A DNA stretch of 64,000 bases, taken from assembly GCA_963691705.1 (NCBI GenBank), contig OY829538.1, positions 31,020,836 through 31,084,835 on the forward strand. Reading direction: 5' to 3'. Of this stretch, positions 22,911-33,410 are shown in pieces. This DNA comes from Viola odorata. Lineage: Eukaryota > Streptophyta > Magnoliopsida > Malpighiales > Violaceae. Below the pieces are notes generated by a model. That model saw nothing but the letters and a program-made list of their open reading frames with translations. It was not told the origin of the DNA and did no database searches. The translations under genes were made by a program, and so were the position numbers. The first letter of the stretch is position 1, and each line of letters starts with the position of its first letter.

Positions 22911-23290
22911 ATGATGGATCATTTGACTAAAAATTCCTCCTTTCCAAGGGCCATACTCTCAAGAACCTCAATGATGGTGACGTCGGGTTCCTAGAGAACA
23001 TGCTGGTCAAGACTTCCGAGGATATCCTGGAGCTACAAGGGATGCTGACCCCACTCCATTCCAGGCTGGGAGCTACGTATCTGGAGGATTTCAGTCCTTT
23101 GGAGAGCGTGTCGAGGCTGGCCACCTCCATCGCTCGGATTCAGGTGGTAATCGCCATGCTGCAGCAGCGCAAGGACATGCTGGGGTGCTACTTGAAGGGG
23201 ATGAGGGTCACTTCTGCTGACCTGACTCTGGTCATGGACTCTTTGAGAGACATTCCCGAAGTTCCCGAGGACGCTGGCTCTGATGCCTGA
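22911..23290 (+). pseudogene. Antisense unit U1: small protein of unknown function, one frameshift
   Basis: An ATG-ATG start at 22911 opens a frame that needs one extra base in an A run (about 22929-22933) to enter the longer open frame, which continues to 23290. The combined product would be about 126 residues, leucine-rich and probably helical ('SRLATSIARIQVVIAML' near 23110-23160), with an acidic tail. A poly(A)-signal-like 'aataaataaa' follows at about 23365. I do not recognise the family. It is antisense to gag-pol. Confidence 0.5.
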
Positions 23291-23680
23291 CGGCGGTGGC
23301 TCCCTTTGAGCCTTTTTTCTTTTCTCCTAGTTATGCGGCTGTACCTTTCGGCCATTAGGCCATAATAAATAAACTGCTTTCGTTGTACCCTTAATCACTG
23401 TTCTTCTTCTTTAATGCGTCCTTTGTCTTTATTTGATTGGAGGTATTCTTAGCCCAACTGAAAACGAGTCAATCACTGGACGGTTTCCCCACTAACCGTT
23501 CCATATTAATTTTGCGCCGCCACCTCCTTATCCATCGATTGGGCTAATTTTTGGTTTTCCTCGATCTGGGGGAGATTTCAACAGGCGTGACTGTAAATCT
23601 AGCTTTGTACTCCAGGTTGTACGCGTGTCAGTTCTTAAAAGTCGTGTTGGGAGATCAAAAGCTTTTCTCCCTCTTTTGGC

Positions 23681-23688
23681 TATTTAAA
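23681..23688 (+). promoter_or_regulatory. TATA-like box of antisense unit U2
   Basis: TATTTAAA in 'ggctatttaaaggg', about 70 bases before the U2 start codon. Confidence 0.45.
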
Positions 23689-23757
23689 GGGATCCTTTCC
23701 CTCCTTTCTGTTCATCTTCTTATTTACTTTTCCTCTTGGTAGATCGCCTGTGATCTC

Positions 23758-24177
23758 ATGGCTGACTCTTATTTTTTGGATACAGCGGCGCGGGATTCTC
23801 CGCCAACTCCTCTGACTTCACCGGACTCAGACAATCCTCCTCTGTCGCCTCCGTGGAGGCCGTTCATTCACCGGCGGGGACTCAAGAGGGAGAGGAAAAA
23901 TGCCTCAAAAGTGTCTGCACCGCTTTCCAAATACCATGCCCATTCTGCTGAAAAGGGGAATGAACCCTCTCTTTCTCCTCGTGTCTTGCCAGAAATAACT
24001 TTCCCCTCCGTGGGCGCTGAAACGTCGATGTCAACCACAGAAGAGGAGCCCGACCGATCATCGATATACGTAGGAAAGAGGAAGGAAGAGCCTTTCCCTC
24101 CCTTTAGCAGGGAGTCATCGCTCTCGGATGATGATGTAGTTTATTGCTATGGTATCTCTTGGTCTGAGGACGATTAG
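23758..24177 (+). CDS. Antisense unit U2: 139-residue disordered protein, unknown
   Basis: An uninterrupted ORF with an ATG at 23758. The protein is Pro/Ser-rich at the N-terminus, has a basic patch ('HRRGLKRERKN') near residues 38-48, and ends in an acidic Ser/Asp stretch ('SLSDDDVV') and 'WSEDD'. It has no recognisable catalytic motif. A TATA-like box lies upstream and an AATAAG element follows at about 24225. It is antisense to gag-pol. It could be a regulatory or nucleic-acid-binding accessory protein, but nothing shows this. Confidence 0.5.
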   Translation: MADSYFLDTAARDSPPTPLTSPDSDNPPLSPPWRPFIHRRGLKRERKNASKVSAPLSKYHAHSAEKGNEPSLSPRVLPEITFPSVGAETSMSTTEEEPDRSSIYVGKRKEEPFPPFSRESSLSDDDVVYCYGISWSEDD

Positions 24178-24445
24178 TTTAGAATGTCTCGTCCCTTTGT
24201 AGATGTTGTATGGCTTCCCGAAAATGAATAAGATAATCTTCCCTTTTCTTTTCTTCCCCTATCGCCTTTCTAACTCACTTCTTCGAACGTCAAGGGTTAT
24301 CGCAGAGGGGGATCAGTGGCTGAGTGCAACTGTCTTTGGGTTTCTAACCGTCTTCCTGTGAAAGACATAAATGACTGTCCACGCGTCTATTTCAACTCCG
24401 CACGTGCTTCACTTTTACAGGCTGTCTTCTTCTTCAAGTTGAACC

Positions 24446-24453
24446 TTTATAAG
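24446..24453 (+). promoter_or_regulatory. TATA-like box of antisense unit U3
   Basis: TTTATAAG in 'gaacctttataaggg', about 195 bases before the ATG at 24646. A G-box-type core, GCACGTGC, lies about 45 bases upstream (near 24401). Confidence 0.45.
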
Positions 24454-24645
24454 GGAAACCCTATTCTCTTTTATCATTTTTGCTAATAGTCTGCAATTTT
24501 TCACACTTTCTCTTTCTCCTGTGTTTCTTCTTGCTCGAGAAGAGAGTCTTCGCAACTGCTTTGCCGGCGACGACGGTCTGTTCTCCGGCTACTTTTTCCA
24601 GGTATTTTGTCCCTCTTTTGCCGTAATTTATTTTCCCGATTCCTT

Positions 24646-26820
24646 ATGTCTCATATTGGAGCTTCTGCGAGAGTCAAAAATCCCATAGATCTCGAGGCTA
24701 GGAGAGCTCGTAGTATTTTTGATTGTGATGAAGTTTTGAGGGCTGAGTTGGAGGAGAACGGTATCACCTTCCCCTTGGGTTGTCGCCCGTATGTCCCTAC
24801 GAAAGACATTCGGCTCCATGCCGCCATGTGGGGAACGTTTCAGCTGGTTTACTTCAAGATGTTCCTCTATGGATTTCATCTCCCACTTCATACTTCTCTG
24901 ATGAAGCTGCTAGACCACTACGATCTCAATCCGGTTCAAATAACTCCGCCTTCCTGGTGTTGGATTTATGCATTCCTTCGGTCATGCGAGATGAAGCGTA
25001 TTTTCACTCCATCCCTTGATCTGTTCCGTACATTTTTCAAGTTTAGTTGTCGCACCTGCTTAGTGGATATCACTCCTAGATGGAATGACGACGTCGTGCG
25101 ATTTTTCTGGCGGAACTTCCAAGGTTTTGAAGAAAACGTGGATAATTGGAAGAATGGCTTCTTTACCCTTCGATTGTCGTCCCGCTGGTGGAGCGGAGGC
25201 TTTAATCAAAAGATTGTTAGTGCCAATTGGAAAAACCCAGAAGTGCTATCTAGCACCGATGTGTCCCATGTTTCCACTCTGTTAGAGATAGATGGGCCTT
25301 TCCGTATTCGGGAATTTGCTCGGTTCAGACCCTTGAAAGAATGTGTCGTTGGTGAGTTTTTCTTTTGCCACGTTATCGCTTCGCTTTACTTGTTATATTA
25401 ATATATTCCATTGACAGGTAGTGTTGAGGGTTGTTCCTCTGGTGGAAATAACACTCCTCTGAATGTGGTACCGCTTCAAACGCTACCTCCTTCTTCGCCG
25501 CCCGAAAGTTCCGGCAATCCAATTATCCCACCAAGGAAAAGGAGGATTAAAACTGTCGCAGTGCACAACGTTTCCGCCCAATCTTCTCATTTTCTTGAGA
25601 ATTGGTTGCCACTTCGGAGTAGGGGAGTGCCTTCGAGTCGTCCTGTGACTGAATCGATTGACAGCGATAGCGAGAATATAGATACTGGTTCCGAACTGCG
25701 TCATGCCACCCTTGCCCAACAGATGAAGCTCAGGGCGAGGAAAAATGATCCAGTGGCGGAGTCATCCGAGGACAATAGTGAGGATATGGCTGCCGAAATG
25801 GAGCGTCTCAAAAAGAAAATCCGGAAAGAAAAAACTGGTCCCCCCATTCCTCCTCTGAAGGGAGTTAACGCAGTTCCTCCTACTAAGGTCGACACTTGTC
25901 CTATCGCCAATACCTCAGGAGTGGCGGAGGTTGTCAAGGCACCTTCCGTTGTTCTTTCCAAAACTGATGAGGTTTCCGCGGCGGTGGACCCACCTTTGCT
26001 ATCCGGTGGCCCTGATTCTCCGATTTCCTCCTGTATTCTGGATGTGACCGTACCGGTTTCAAACCCAAATGTTCCTCCTGATCCTTCCTCGAAGAAACCT
26101 CAGCCTCTATTCCTTTCGTCAATCTCAGGTGTTGGTAATTCCGTAAAGAGTTGCTCTCCTCCCTTTATCGCCAACCTTTCCCCTCAAGGTCCTCAAGGAA
26201 ATGCTGCGTTTTAGCTGGATCTGTCGTCCTTCGGTACTGACGGGCTTCGTGCTTTAGGGATATCAGATCCGCTATCGTGAGATGAGCCGGTAGGGACCAT
26301 AGTGGGTTAGATGTTCAGTTCTTCGAAGGACAAGGAAGAGTTCCTGCAGCGCCCTCCTGATGTTCAACATGCACGCCTCCTGAACGATATGCTGGCTAGC
26401 TTTCGCGAGCTTAACTATTTTCTCGAGGATCAGAGTGGCAAGGTTCGACGCTCTCCCGATTCGACGGAGCAATTAGATGTCGCTTTAGCGAAGGTAACAG
26501 AGTTGTCCAAGCTTCAAGATCGTACCCTGGCAGATTTGAACGAGTGTCGCGCTGACCTCGCACGAGAAAGATCAAAAGGGAAAGCTAAAGTGGAGCTACT
26601 GGAGGCGGAACTAGTGACGGCCGACAAAAGGAACTCTCTCCTTCGTGAAGAGATATTGTCCCGTGATGCGGATTTGGCCAAAGTACCTTCGAGGATAGCT
26701 TGGTGGAAAAATAAGACTACGAAAACTGTTGATTTGACCAAGTTATCTGATTATACTTCCAAGAAGATAAAGGATTTAGGCGAAGGCGAGGAAGATTTTC
26801 TTTCTCTCGGGGAGGAGTAG
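24646..26820 (+). pseudogene. Antisense unit U3: spliced 'gypsy-type transposase' family protein
   Basis: Exon 1 (24646-25351) joins exon 2 (25418-26820) across a 66-bp GT-AG intron, giving about 702 codons in one frame with stops at 26212, 26278 and 26308. The N-terminal 230 residues resemble the Pfam family named Putative gypsy type transposon (PF04195): 'GFHLPLHTSLMKLLDHY', 'NPVQITPPSW', and a W-W-S-G-G-F-N-Q block near 25186-25210. The middle is Ser/Pro-rich and disordered. The C-terminal 170 residues (26311-26820) form a charged coiled coil. It is paralogous to U4. 'AATAATAAA' lies downstream near 26957. Function unknown. Confidence 0.72.
25352..25417 (+). other. Intron of U3 (66 bp, phase 1)
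   Basis: Begins GTGAGTTTTT and ends TATTCCATTGACAG. Removing it links the two open frames without a shift: codon G|GT spans the join. The phase and place, right after the W-W-S-G-G-F-N-Q domain, equal those of the first U4 intron. Confidence 0.72.
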
Positions 26821-27318
26821 GCGAATGGTGGCAGCGATATCTGTGCCGACCATCGACTGATCGAGGTCGACCCTCTGGGAAGATTTTCCTCTTTATTCAC
26901 TTTTCTTGTCTTGTAATAACGCCTTTCTGCGCAAAACGATATCTGTATTTCATTTTTTAAATAATAAACGATCTCTGCTTTGCTTTTCCATGTTATCCCG
27001 GAAGTTACTGGCTTGGTTGACGCCATTCTGCGTTATCTCCTTTAGTGCAGCATCGCTCTTGTCTTATTTCAAGAGATCCTTTCTGCTTTTCAGAGCATTT
27101 AATGCTTATGATCTTTTGATTGATGCAGGAGAAAAGTCTTGATAACTCAGGCACACGTGTCCATTTTTTAGGACACCTAGGGCTAGCGTGCTTCAGAATT
27201 TTAGCAAAATCGAAGCGTTGCCGCGTTTCTCTAAAATTGTACTCATTGCTTGAGTCTTTTCCTTGTGATCCTCTCACGCAACGACTGTGACGTCCGTCGT
27301 TTCGTTGACTACTAGGGT

Positions 27319-27326
27319 TATAAAAC
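27319..27326 (+). promoter_or_regulatory. TATA box of antisense unit U4
   Basis: TATAAAAC in 'agggttataaaaccc', about 170 bases before the ATG at 27492. CACGTG occurs upstream near 27153 and TGACGTC near 27289. Confidence 0.5.
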
Positions 27327-28203
27327 CCAATACTTGTTTCTTTTGCTTATTTTTGCCGTTCTGCTTTCTTCATATTTTCTCTAGCCGTCTTATTTTCTTT
27401 TCACCATTCAAGATTCTCGAAGAGCTTTCTCTCTAAAGGTACCTCCTCTTTTCTTTCGTCGTCTTCTCCATCTTTACTTTTTATTTCTGCCATGGCTAAG
27501 ACTCGCCGCTCTGAGTCGAGATTTGCTGATGAGAAAAAGATGGATATTACAGTTAGTAGTATCACCTCTGAGGTTGCTCTTAATGAGCATTTAGCCGCTC
27601 ACAATGTTGTTATCCCTGAGGGGTATAAGGCCATCGTTGCCCCTGAGACAGTACGCTTGAATAGCATTTTGACGGGCAAGCGTAGGGTTCTGTATACACA
27701 AATGTTCCACTATGGTTTCCAGCTTCCCATCAATTCTTTCATAAAACAGTTGCTCATTGCCTGTGATTTGAATCCTATTCAATTAGCCCCGAATGCGTAT
27801 TGTTGCGTTTATGCCTTCTTAGAACTTTGTAAATATAAGGGGATCACTTCCCCTTCTCTTTTACTACTTAAATCAGTTTTTAAACTGATGAAGTGTTGAG
27901 GAGTGATAATGATATCGCCCCGTTATGACGATGACTCACTTAAGTCCTTCACTTGGAAACTTCTCCACATTGAGTCCTTTGTCGATGCTTGGAAGAAAGA
28001 GTTCTTTATGATAGATCTTCCTGAAGACCCCGGTTCCTGGTGGCGGTCTGGGTTTAACCAAGACGTCAAGGACAACGTCTGGGGTCGACCGGAGACTCTT
28101 CCTCAGCGCGAACAAGGCTGGTTAGACAAACTTCTTCAACTGGAAATCAGCGTTCATATCCGCTATGTGGCGTGCAGAGTCGATATGAAGGCCTGCGTTA
28201 GAC

Positions 28204-28273
28204 GTGAGTGTCGAATCGCTTCCTTCTTTACTATCATTGATACTAATGCTAACGTTGTTTTGTCATCATGCAG
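28204..28273 (+). other. First intron of U4 (70 bp, phase 1)
   Basis: Begins GTGAGTGTCG and ends CATCATGCAG. It lies right after the conserved N-terminal domain, at the place matching the U3 intron, and has the same phase. Splicing restores one frame. Confidence 0.72.
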
Positions 28274-28632
28274 CGACGGATCCCGACTACAAGCCTGAAA
28301 ACGTTAGAAGGCGACTGAAAAGGGCCCAGGACAGAGAAGAAAAAGAGAAGGCCATCTCTACGGAAGCTGCCGATAACTCCACTGTGCTTCCTGCCATTTT
28401 TGTGAGCCTTGCTCAAGTATCTTCTTCCTCAGCCGGTGAGGGGAATACCGACATTCCTTCAGGTATCCCTATCGTGACCGTCGCTGCCGCTCCTGCCCAA
28501 CTGTCTTCTTCTAAGGTTCCTAAGGTCCTTGCCAAAGGAAAAAAGAAGAAAAGAACGAGAAGCGTTGCCGCTCTTACTCCTTCTCCGGACGCGGTAGGTT
28601 CTTCGGAAGCACCTCTTCTCAAGACTGTCGTT

Positions 28633-28719
28633 GTGAGTGTGCTTCCTTGTTACGATATGTTGTTTATCGGTGTTTATTGCCATTTCTCTTATTTGTATTT
28701 CGTACTGGGTTCTTAGCAG
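28633..28719 (+). other. Second intron of U4 (87 bp, phase 0)
   Basis: Begins GTGAGTGTGC and ends GTTCTTAGCAG. Without splicing the frame still reads to a stop at 28714-28716; with splicing it continues to the 28762-29814 frame. I see no equivalent in U3. Confidence 0.65.
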
Positions 28720-29814
28720 GAGACTGTTACTGGTTCTACCTCTGTCTCTCCCACAGGCAAAATGGACATGAGTCATGTGCTGGGCGGTTCCAGGAAGAGA
28801 TCTCGGCCGAAGGGTGAGGGTGGGAGCTTATCTGCGGCGGAAGTCGGGTCGGACAGAACCTTTATTTCTATGGATGCTCCCCAGACTCACCCTTCTGGAT
28901 TTTTGGGGAACATGAGTACGACTGAGACTTTCGGGGCTTCACCCAATTCCTTCGGTGGGCCCGTCCATACATATGGTCCTAACTCGGGCTATCAAGAAGG
29001 TTTTCAGGACTTTACGGGCTATCACCCTCATGGTTCCTATGTCGTTCAAGGGGGTCCTTCTTCTCAAGTCCTTCCTCCTGCCCCTCTGGCCTTTGTCCCC
29101 TCAAGCGTTCCTTTATCACAACGTTGCGGCGAGGGTGCCTCCACCTTTAACTATGCTGCGGACCTAAGTTCCTCTAGTGAGCCTGGTACTGTGACTCACC
29201 AAGTAGGTTTATATGATTTTCGCAATATGGGCTTAGCGGCTCTCGGGGGCGATGGTTCAGTTGAGGTTTCGGCTTTCTGGGCAGCCCAAATACTGTCGAC
29301 CCCTGCTGAGCGGGAAGTTTTTCTCTCACAGACAGATGACGATAAGGTGAGCTCGCTGCGCACTGGAATCTTTTCCAATTTTGTGAAATTTCAGTACTGG
29401 ACAGAGCATGTTCAGCGTCAGGCTGCTTCTCTTGCTATGTCCCTTTCTGAACTTTCGCAAGAGCGAAATGAGAAGAATAAGCTGCAGGAGGAACGCAATT
29501 GATTGTTACTGGCTCAGCAGGAGCTGTCGAGACAAGTATCTACCCTTGATGCAAAGAATGTCGTGCTGGAAGGAGAGAAATCATCCTTGGCAAGGGAGAA
29601 AACGGCCTGGGAGGAAGAGAGAGCCGCTCTGATAGAGGAATCAGCCGACAAGAGCCTGTGGCACATTGAGCGGACGGCCACTATCTTAGTCGAATGCTTT
29701 GAAGAGGTCCATGGAGCAGATGCGTATGAAGGTGACAAGGTCACAAAGGCCTTCAAACAGAAGTTCGTCGATCTTAATGAAGCAGGCTTTCGTCGAGCTA
29801 AGGCGAAGGGTTAG

Positions 29815-30949
29815 AGACGGAGGAACCCTGAGGGTTGACATATTCCCAGCTTTGCCGCCTCTTTTGTAGCCCTTGGGCTTTTTGTTTTTTGCCTCAGCGG
29901 CATTATTGTTTTGGTCTTTGGAACTTGTGACCTTTTTGAGGCACTTTTATGGATTTAAGCAGTTTATATCTTTGCCGCTGCCTTTTCCCTTTCTTCAGCT
30001 TTTACTTTCCGAAATTCCCAGGGTGTCGCTACCATCCTGGCGACATGATATGTTTATTTTTTCGAGCAGACTTGTAATGTTGCAGCAACATATATCGCTG
30101 AGCTTAGTATGGGGTTAGCTTTCCCGGCGGGCCTCATAGTATCGCCGCTTGTGCAGTAGTCAATCTTTCCATTACTCGGAAGGTTATCCTGCACATTCTC
30201 AATTGTAAACCATTAGTAGCATAACGGGTTACGAGAGATAGTGATTACCCGTAGGAGCTTTTCCGCTACCGTCTTAGGGCATTTAGTCATCGCGTGAATC
30301 GCTTTTTCCGTCAGCTCTACTTCACTAGGGATTACCCATCTAGTTACTAGCTGGAATTTTGTGATTCTTTGCGCTTCCATTTTTCCACGATCGGCCTGGA
30401 AAGTGCCCTCACTTAGTGAGCCGTCGGATCGGGGCTGGCTATCACAAGGATAGGACTTTTCACTTTCTTGATGAACCGACTAGAATTATGCCCTTACTTG
30501 ATGAACCGACTACGCTAGTCCGGTTACTTAGATAGGACTTTTCACTTCTAGAACGGAGTTACTATATCCTTGGGGCGTGCCTTGTCTTGATGAGTCGTCT
30601 CCATGAGAACGGTCAGTACAAGAAAAGGACTTTTCACTCCCAGGGATTCCCGGGTTGTGCCCTCACTTAGTGAGCCATCTGATCAGGACCGGCATTCACA
30701 AGGATAGGACTTTTCACTCCCCGGGGGCGCTCGGGATCTTTCAATCCCAACGCTAGTTCAATGCATCCTGGGTCGTGCCCTCACTTAGTGAGTCATCTGA
30801 TAAGGACCGGCATTCACAAGGATAGGACTTTTCACTCCCAGGTGCCCTATTTTCTATCTGCACAAAAAGCAACCACAAACACCCAAGGAAGCTCTCTCAG
30901 GGAGCGTTAGCTAAGGTTAGGGTTGGCATCAATCAAAGGTGCAAACAGT
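29815..30949. other. Tat spacer between U4 and the integrase end
   Basis: No coding sequence is visible. It includes the five-copy tandem repeat described separately, and is where the antisense U4 transcript and the gag-pol transcript converge. Confidence 0.5.
30400..30845. repeat. Five-copy diverged tandem repeat in the Tat 3' region
   Basis: Five copies start near 30400, 30490, 30573, 30657 and 30776. Each runs from 'tgccctcacttagtgagcc' or a variant through to 'aggacttttcac'. The last two copies are nearly identical. The block GGACTTTTCAC is the most conserved part. Tandem repeats of this kind are known in the 3' regions of Tat/Ogre elements. Confidence 0.75.
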
Positions 30950-32206
30950 TCAAGGTCTAGGATAATATAATTTTAAATGAGCAATATTCCAAGAGTTAGA
31001 TAGGGGAGTACCATCGAGCGTCTCCAGATGATAGGCTCCTTTTTCGATAACTCGGGTAACGCGATATGGTCCATCCCAGTTTGGACTGAGCTTCCCCACA
31101 CGTTGACCAGCCACTCGTTTGTCTCTAAGCACCAAGTCGCCTGCCTTTAGCAACCGTTCTTTGACGCGCCTGTTATGATAACGGGCCATCTTTCGCTTGT
31201 AGTGTTGCATTTTCAAGAGGGTTTCTACTCGGACCTCCGGTAACGCGTCAAGGTTGACTCGTAACCTTTCCTCATTTAGCTCCTCTCGGAAGTGGGCCAC
31301 TCGCAAGCTCATGGTCCCGATTTCTACCGGCGTAACAGCCTCAGTACCGAAGGCTAATGCGAAAGGTGTTTCTCCCGTACTGGTTTTAACAGTCATGCGG
31401 TACGCCCACATCACGTATGGCAGCTCGTCAGCCCATTTCTTTTTAGACCCCTCCAGATTTTTCTTAATGCCACTGAGGATGCTCCGATTTGTCACTTCTG
31501 CATGTCCATTGGTTTGGGGGTGAGCCACGGAAGAGAATCGTTGCTCTATCCTGAATTCCGAGCATTGGTCTTTGAAGAATTGGCTGGTGAACTGTGTCCC
31601 GTTATCGCTGATTAGGATACGAGGTATGCCAAATCTCATGATAACTTGGTGCTTGAAGAAACTCTAAGTTTTTTCCGCCGTGATGTTGGCGACCGCTTCA
31701 GCCGCCACCCACTTCGTAAAGTAGTCCACTGCCACTATTACAAATTTTAGTTGGGACCTTGCCTTTGGAAACAGACCCAGGATATCGATCCCCCATTTAG
31801 CAAAAGGACAAGGGGCGATGATCTCGGATATTTCAGTGGCGAGACGTCGAGGAATTTTAGAGAACTCCTGACATTTCGGGCAAGTTTGCACATAGTCGTG
31901 GCAATCTTTCCGTATAGTGGGCCAATAGAATCCAGATCTGAAGACTTGTGCAGCCAAGGTGCCGCCCGATACATGCATACCGCATATCCCTTCATGAATT
32001 TCGCGTAACGTGTGAAGACCCTCTTGTTCCATTATGCATTTGGCCGCTGGATGCGAAAAGCATCTTCGGACAAGGTCCCCGTCATAATAAGTACAGCGAG
32101 CTGCCTGTCTCAGCACTTTTTTCTTTTCAGTGATATTCTCAGGCAGTTCTTCGTGTTTTAAGTATTCGATTATGGGGACTCGCCAGTCGTTCTCGAGTTC
32201 TTCCAC
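30950..32206 (-). pseudogene. Tat integrase
   Basis: HHCC zinc region: 'LREIHEGICGMHVSGG' (~32000) and C-P-K-C (~31880). Catalytic residues: Asp in 'WGIDILG' (~31780), Asp in 'ISDNGTQF' (~31605), and Glu in 'HAEVTNR' (~31500). The C-terminal part has the GPY module ('WDGPYRVTRVIEKGAY' ~31065). An in-frame TAG at 31664-31666 interrupts it, one C-to-T change from CAG. All key residues remain, so decay is slight. Confidence 0.87.
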
Positions 32207-32224
32207 ACACAGAGATGCTTGCTC

Positions 32225-32752
32225 TTACATGAAGGAGGGTACAGGTAATTCTCGGTAATACACGCCTTTGGGTATGGATGCTTTTGGGTTTGCAGCCAGC
32301 TTGGCAAGGTTGTCAGCTTCGACGTTGTCCTCTCGGGGAATGTGCTCAAAACTGACTTGCATGCCTTTTTTCTTTATTTCTAATAGCTCCCGCATCACTT
32401 TAACGAGATACTGGACCATGATGGGCTCCCGAGCTTGAGAGCGCCCCAAGACCTGGGCGATCACTAGTTTGGAGTCACCACAAATTTTCAGACGCAGGTC
32501 TCCTATTCTTCCGGTATCGTGCCTACCTTTAGATGAAAGGCTTCTCCCTATCCAGAGTCCGGCCAGTAATGCCTCATATTCTGCCGCATTATTGGATAAT
32601 GGCTGCAGGATTCGGATAGCGTATTGTATTCGCATATCGTTCGGCCCATTTATAAAGATTCCTGCTCCAGCCGATTCTTGATTTTTAGCCCCGTCTACAT
32701 GAATGATCCAGAGGTCCGTATAAGTCTCTGGGAACGGGAGATCCAAATCACG
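32225..32752 (-). pseudogene. Tat second (archaeal-type) RNase H
   Basis: A separate RNase H domain follows the normal one: catalytic Asp in 'IHVDGAKN' (~32700), Glu in 'NNAAEYEALLAGL' (~32580), Asp in 'CGDSKLVIAQV' (~32480), and 'HIPREDNVEADNLAKLA' (~32330). A dual RNase H is a hallmark of the Tat lineage. It is bounded by a TGA (32753-32755) and a TAA (32225-32227). Confidence 0.87.
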
Positions 32753-32755
32753 TCA

Positions 32756-33410
32756 TTCCTCTTCAGGTACGTCTGTTAACGGATCTTCCGTAAAGGTGCA
32801 TTCCGCTATAAAATCTGCCAAGATTTGAGCCTTTACAGATGGCCGAGACTGATACCTTAGCCCGTATTGTTCGAGTTCAAGAGCCCAGATTAGCATTCTT
32901 CCCGAGGATTCAGGCTTTCGAAATATCCTTTTCAGCGGTTGCTCTGTAAGTATGATAACGGAAAAAGACTGGAAGTATCTGTCCATTTTTCGAGTGGCCT
33001 GTATTAGCGCGTACGCTATTTTCTCAATTCGGGCGTATCACAACTCTGCATCCTTCAGAACGTGACTCACGAAATACACGGGGCGGTGTGTGTGGCTATC
33101 GTCGCGAACGAGGACGGCGCTGACCACTTCGTCAGCAGTGCCGAGATATAGGTACAAAGTATCACCTAGTTCTGGCTTGGTCAGCAGCAGATCGGACGAT
33201 AGGTAATCTTTTAGGCTAACAAACGCCTCTTCACATTCTGGGGTCCACCTAAAGGATGCTTTCTTGCGTATGACTTTGAAAAAAGGAAGACACTTTTCGC
33301 CTTGTTTGGAAATAAAGCGCCCTAGGGCGATAACGCACCCTGTTAGCCTTTGTACTTCCTTAACGGTTCTTGGAGATATCATGTCTTGTATGGCTTTAAT
33401 TTTTGACGGA
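32756..33410 (-). pseudogene. Tat first RNase H, broken
   Basis: The retroviral-type RNase H blocks: 'YLYLGTADEVVSAVLVRDD' (~33140, where family members have a catalytic Asp) and 'RPSVKAQILADFIAE' (~32830), which leads into the second RNase H. A TGA at 33038-33040 interrupts it, one C-to-T change from CGA. A frameshift separates it from the RT near 33430. Confidence 0.82.

Larger units (their letters stand above)
27492..29814 (+). pseudogene. Antisense unit U4: spliced paralogue of U3
   Basis: Three exons (27492-28203, 28274-28632, 28720-29814) give about 721 codons in one frame. The start is a good plant context, gccATGgct. Two in-frame TGA codons occur, at 27897-27899 (U3 has Arg, CGC, there) and 29500-29502. 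The N-terminus aligns with U3: 'GFQLPINSFIKQLL', 'NPIQLAPNAY', 'WKKEFF', and 'WWRSGFNQ' near 28041-28065. A Lys/Arg-rich patch ('KGKKKKRTR' ~28537) could be a nuclear signal. A Gly/Pro/Tyr-rich stretch and then a coiled coil (~29400-29640) follow. Length and order equal U3, so a tandem duplication is likely. Function unknown. Confidence 0.72.

Noticed and set aside
28413..28776. Minus-strand ORFs opposite U4
   Set aside because: They are shadows of U4. The plus-strand frame has matched splice sites and a paralogue.
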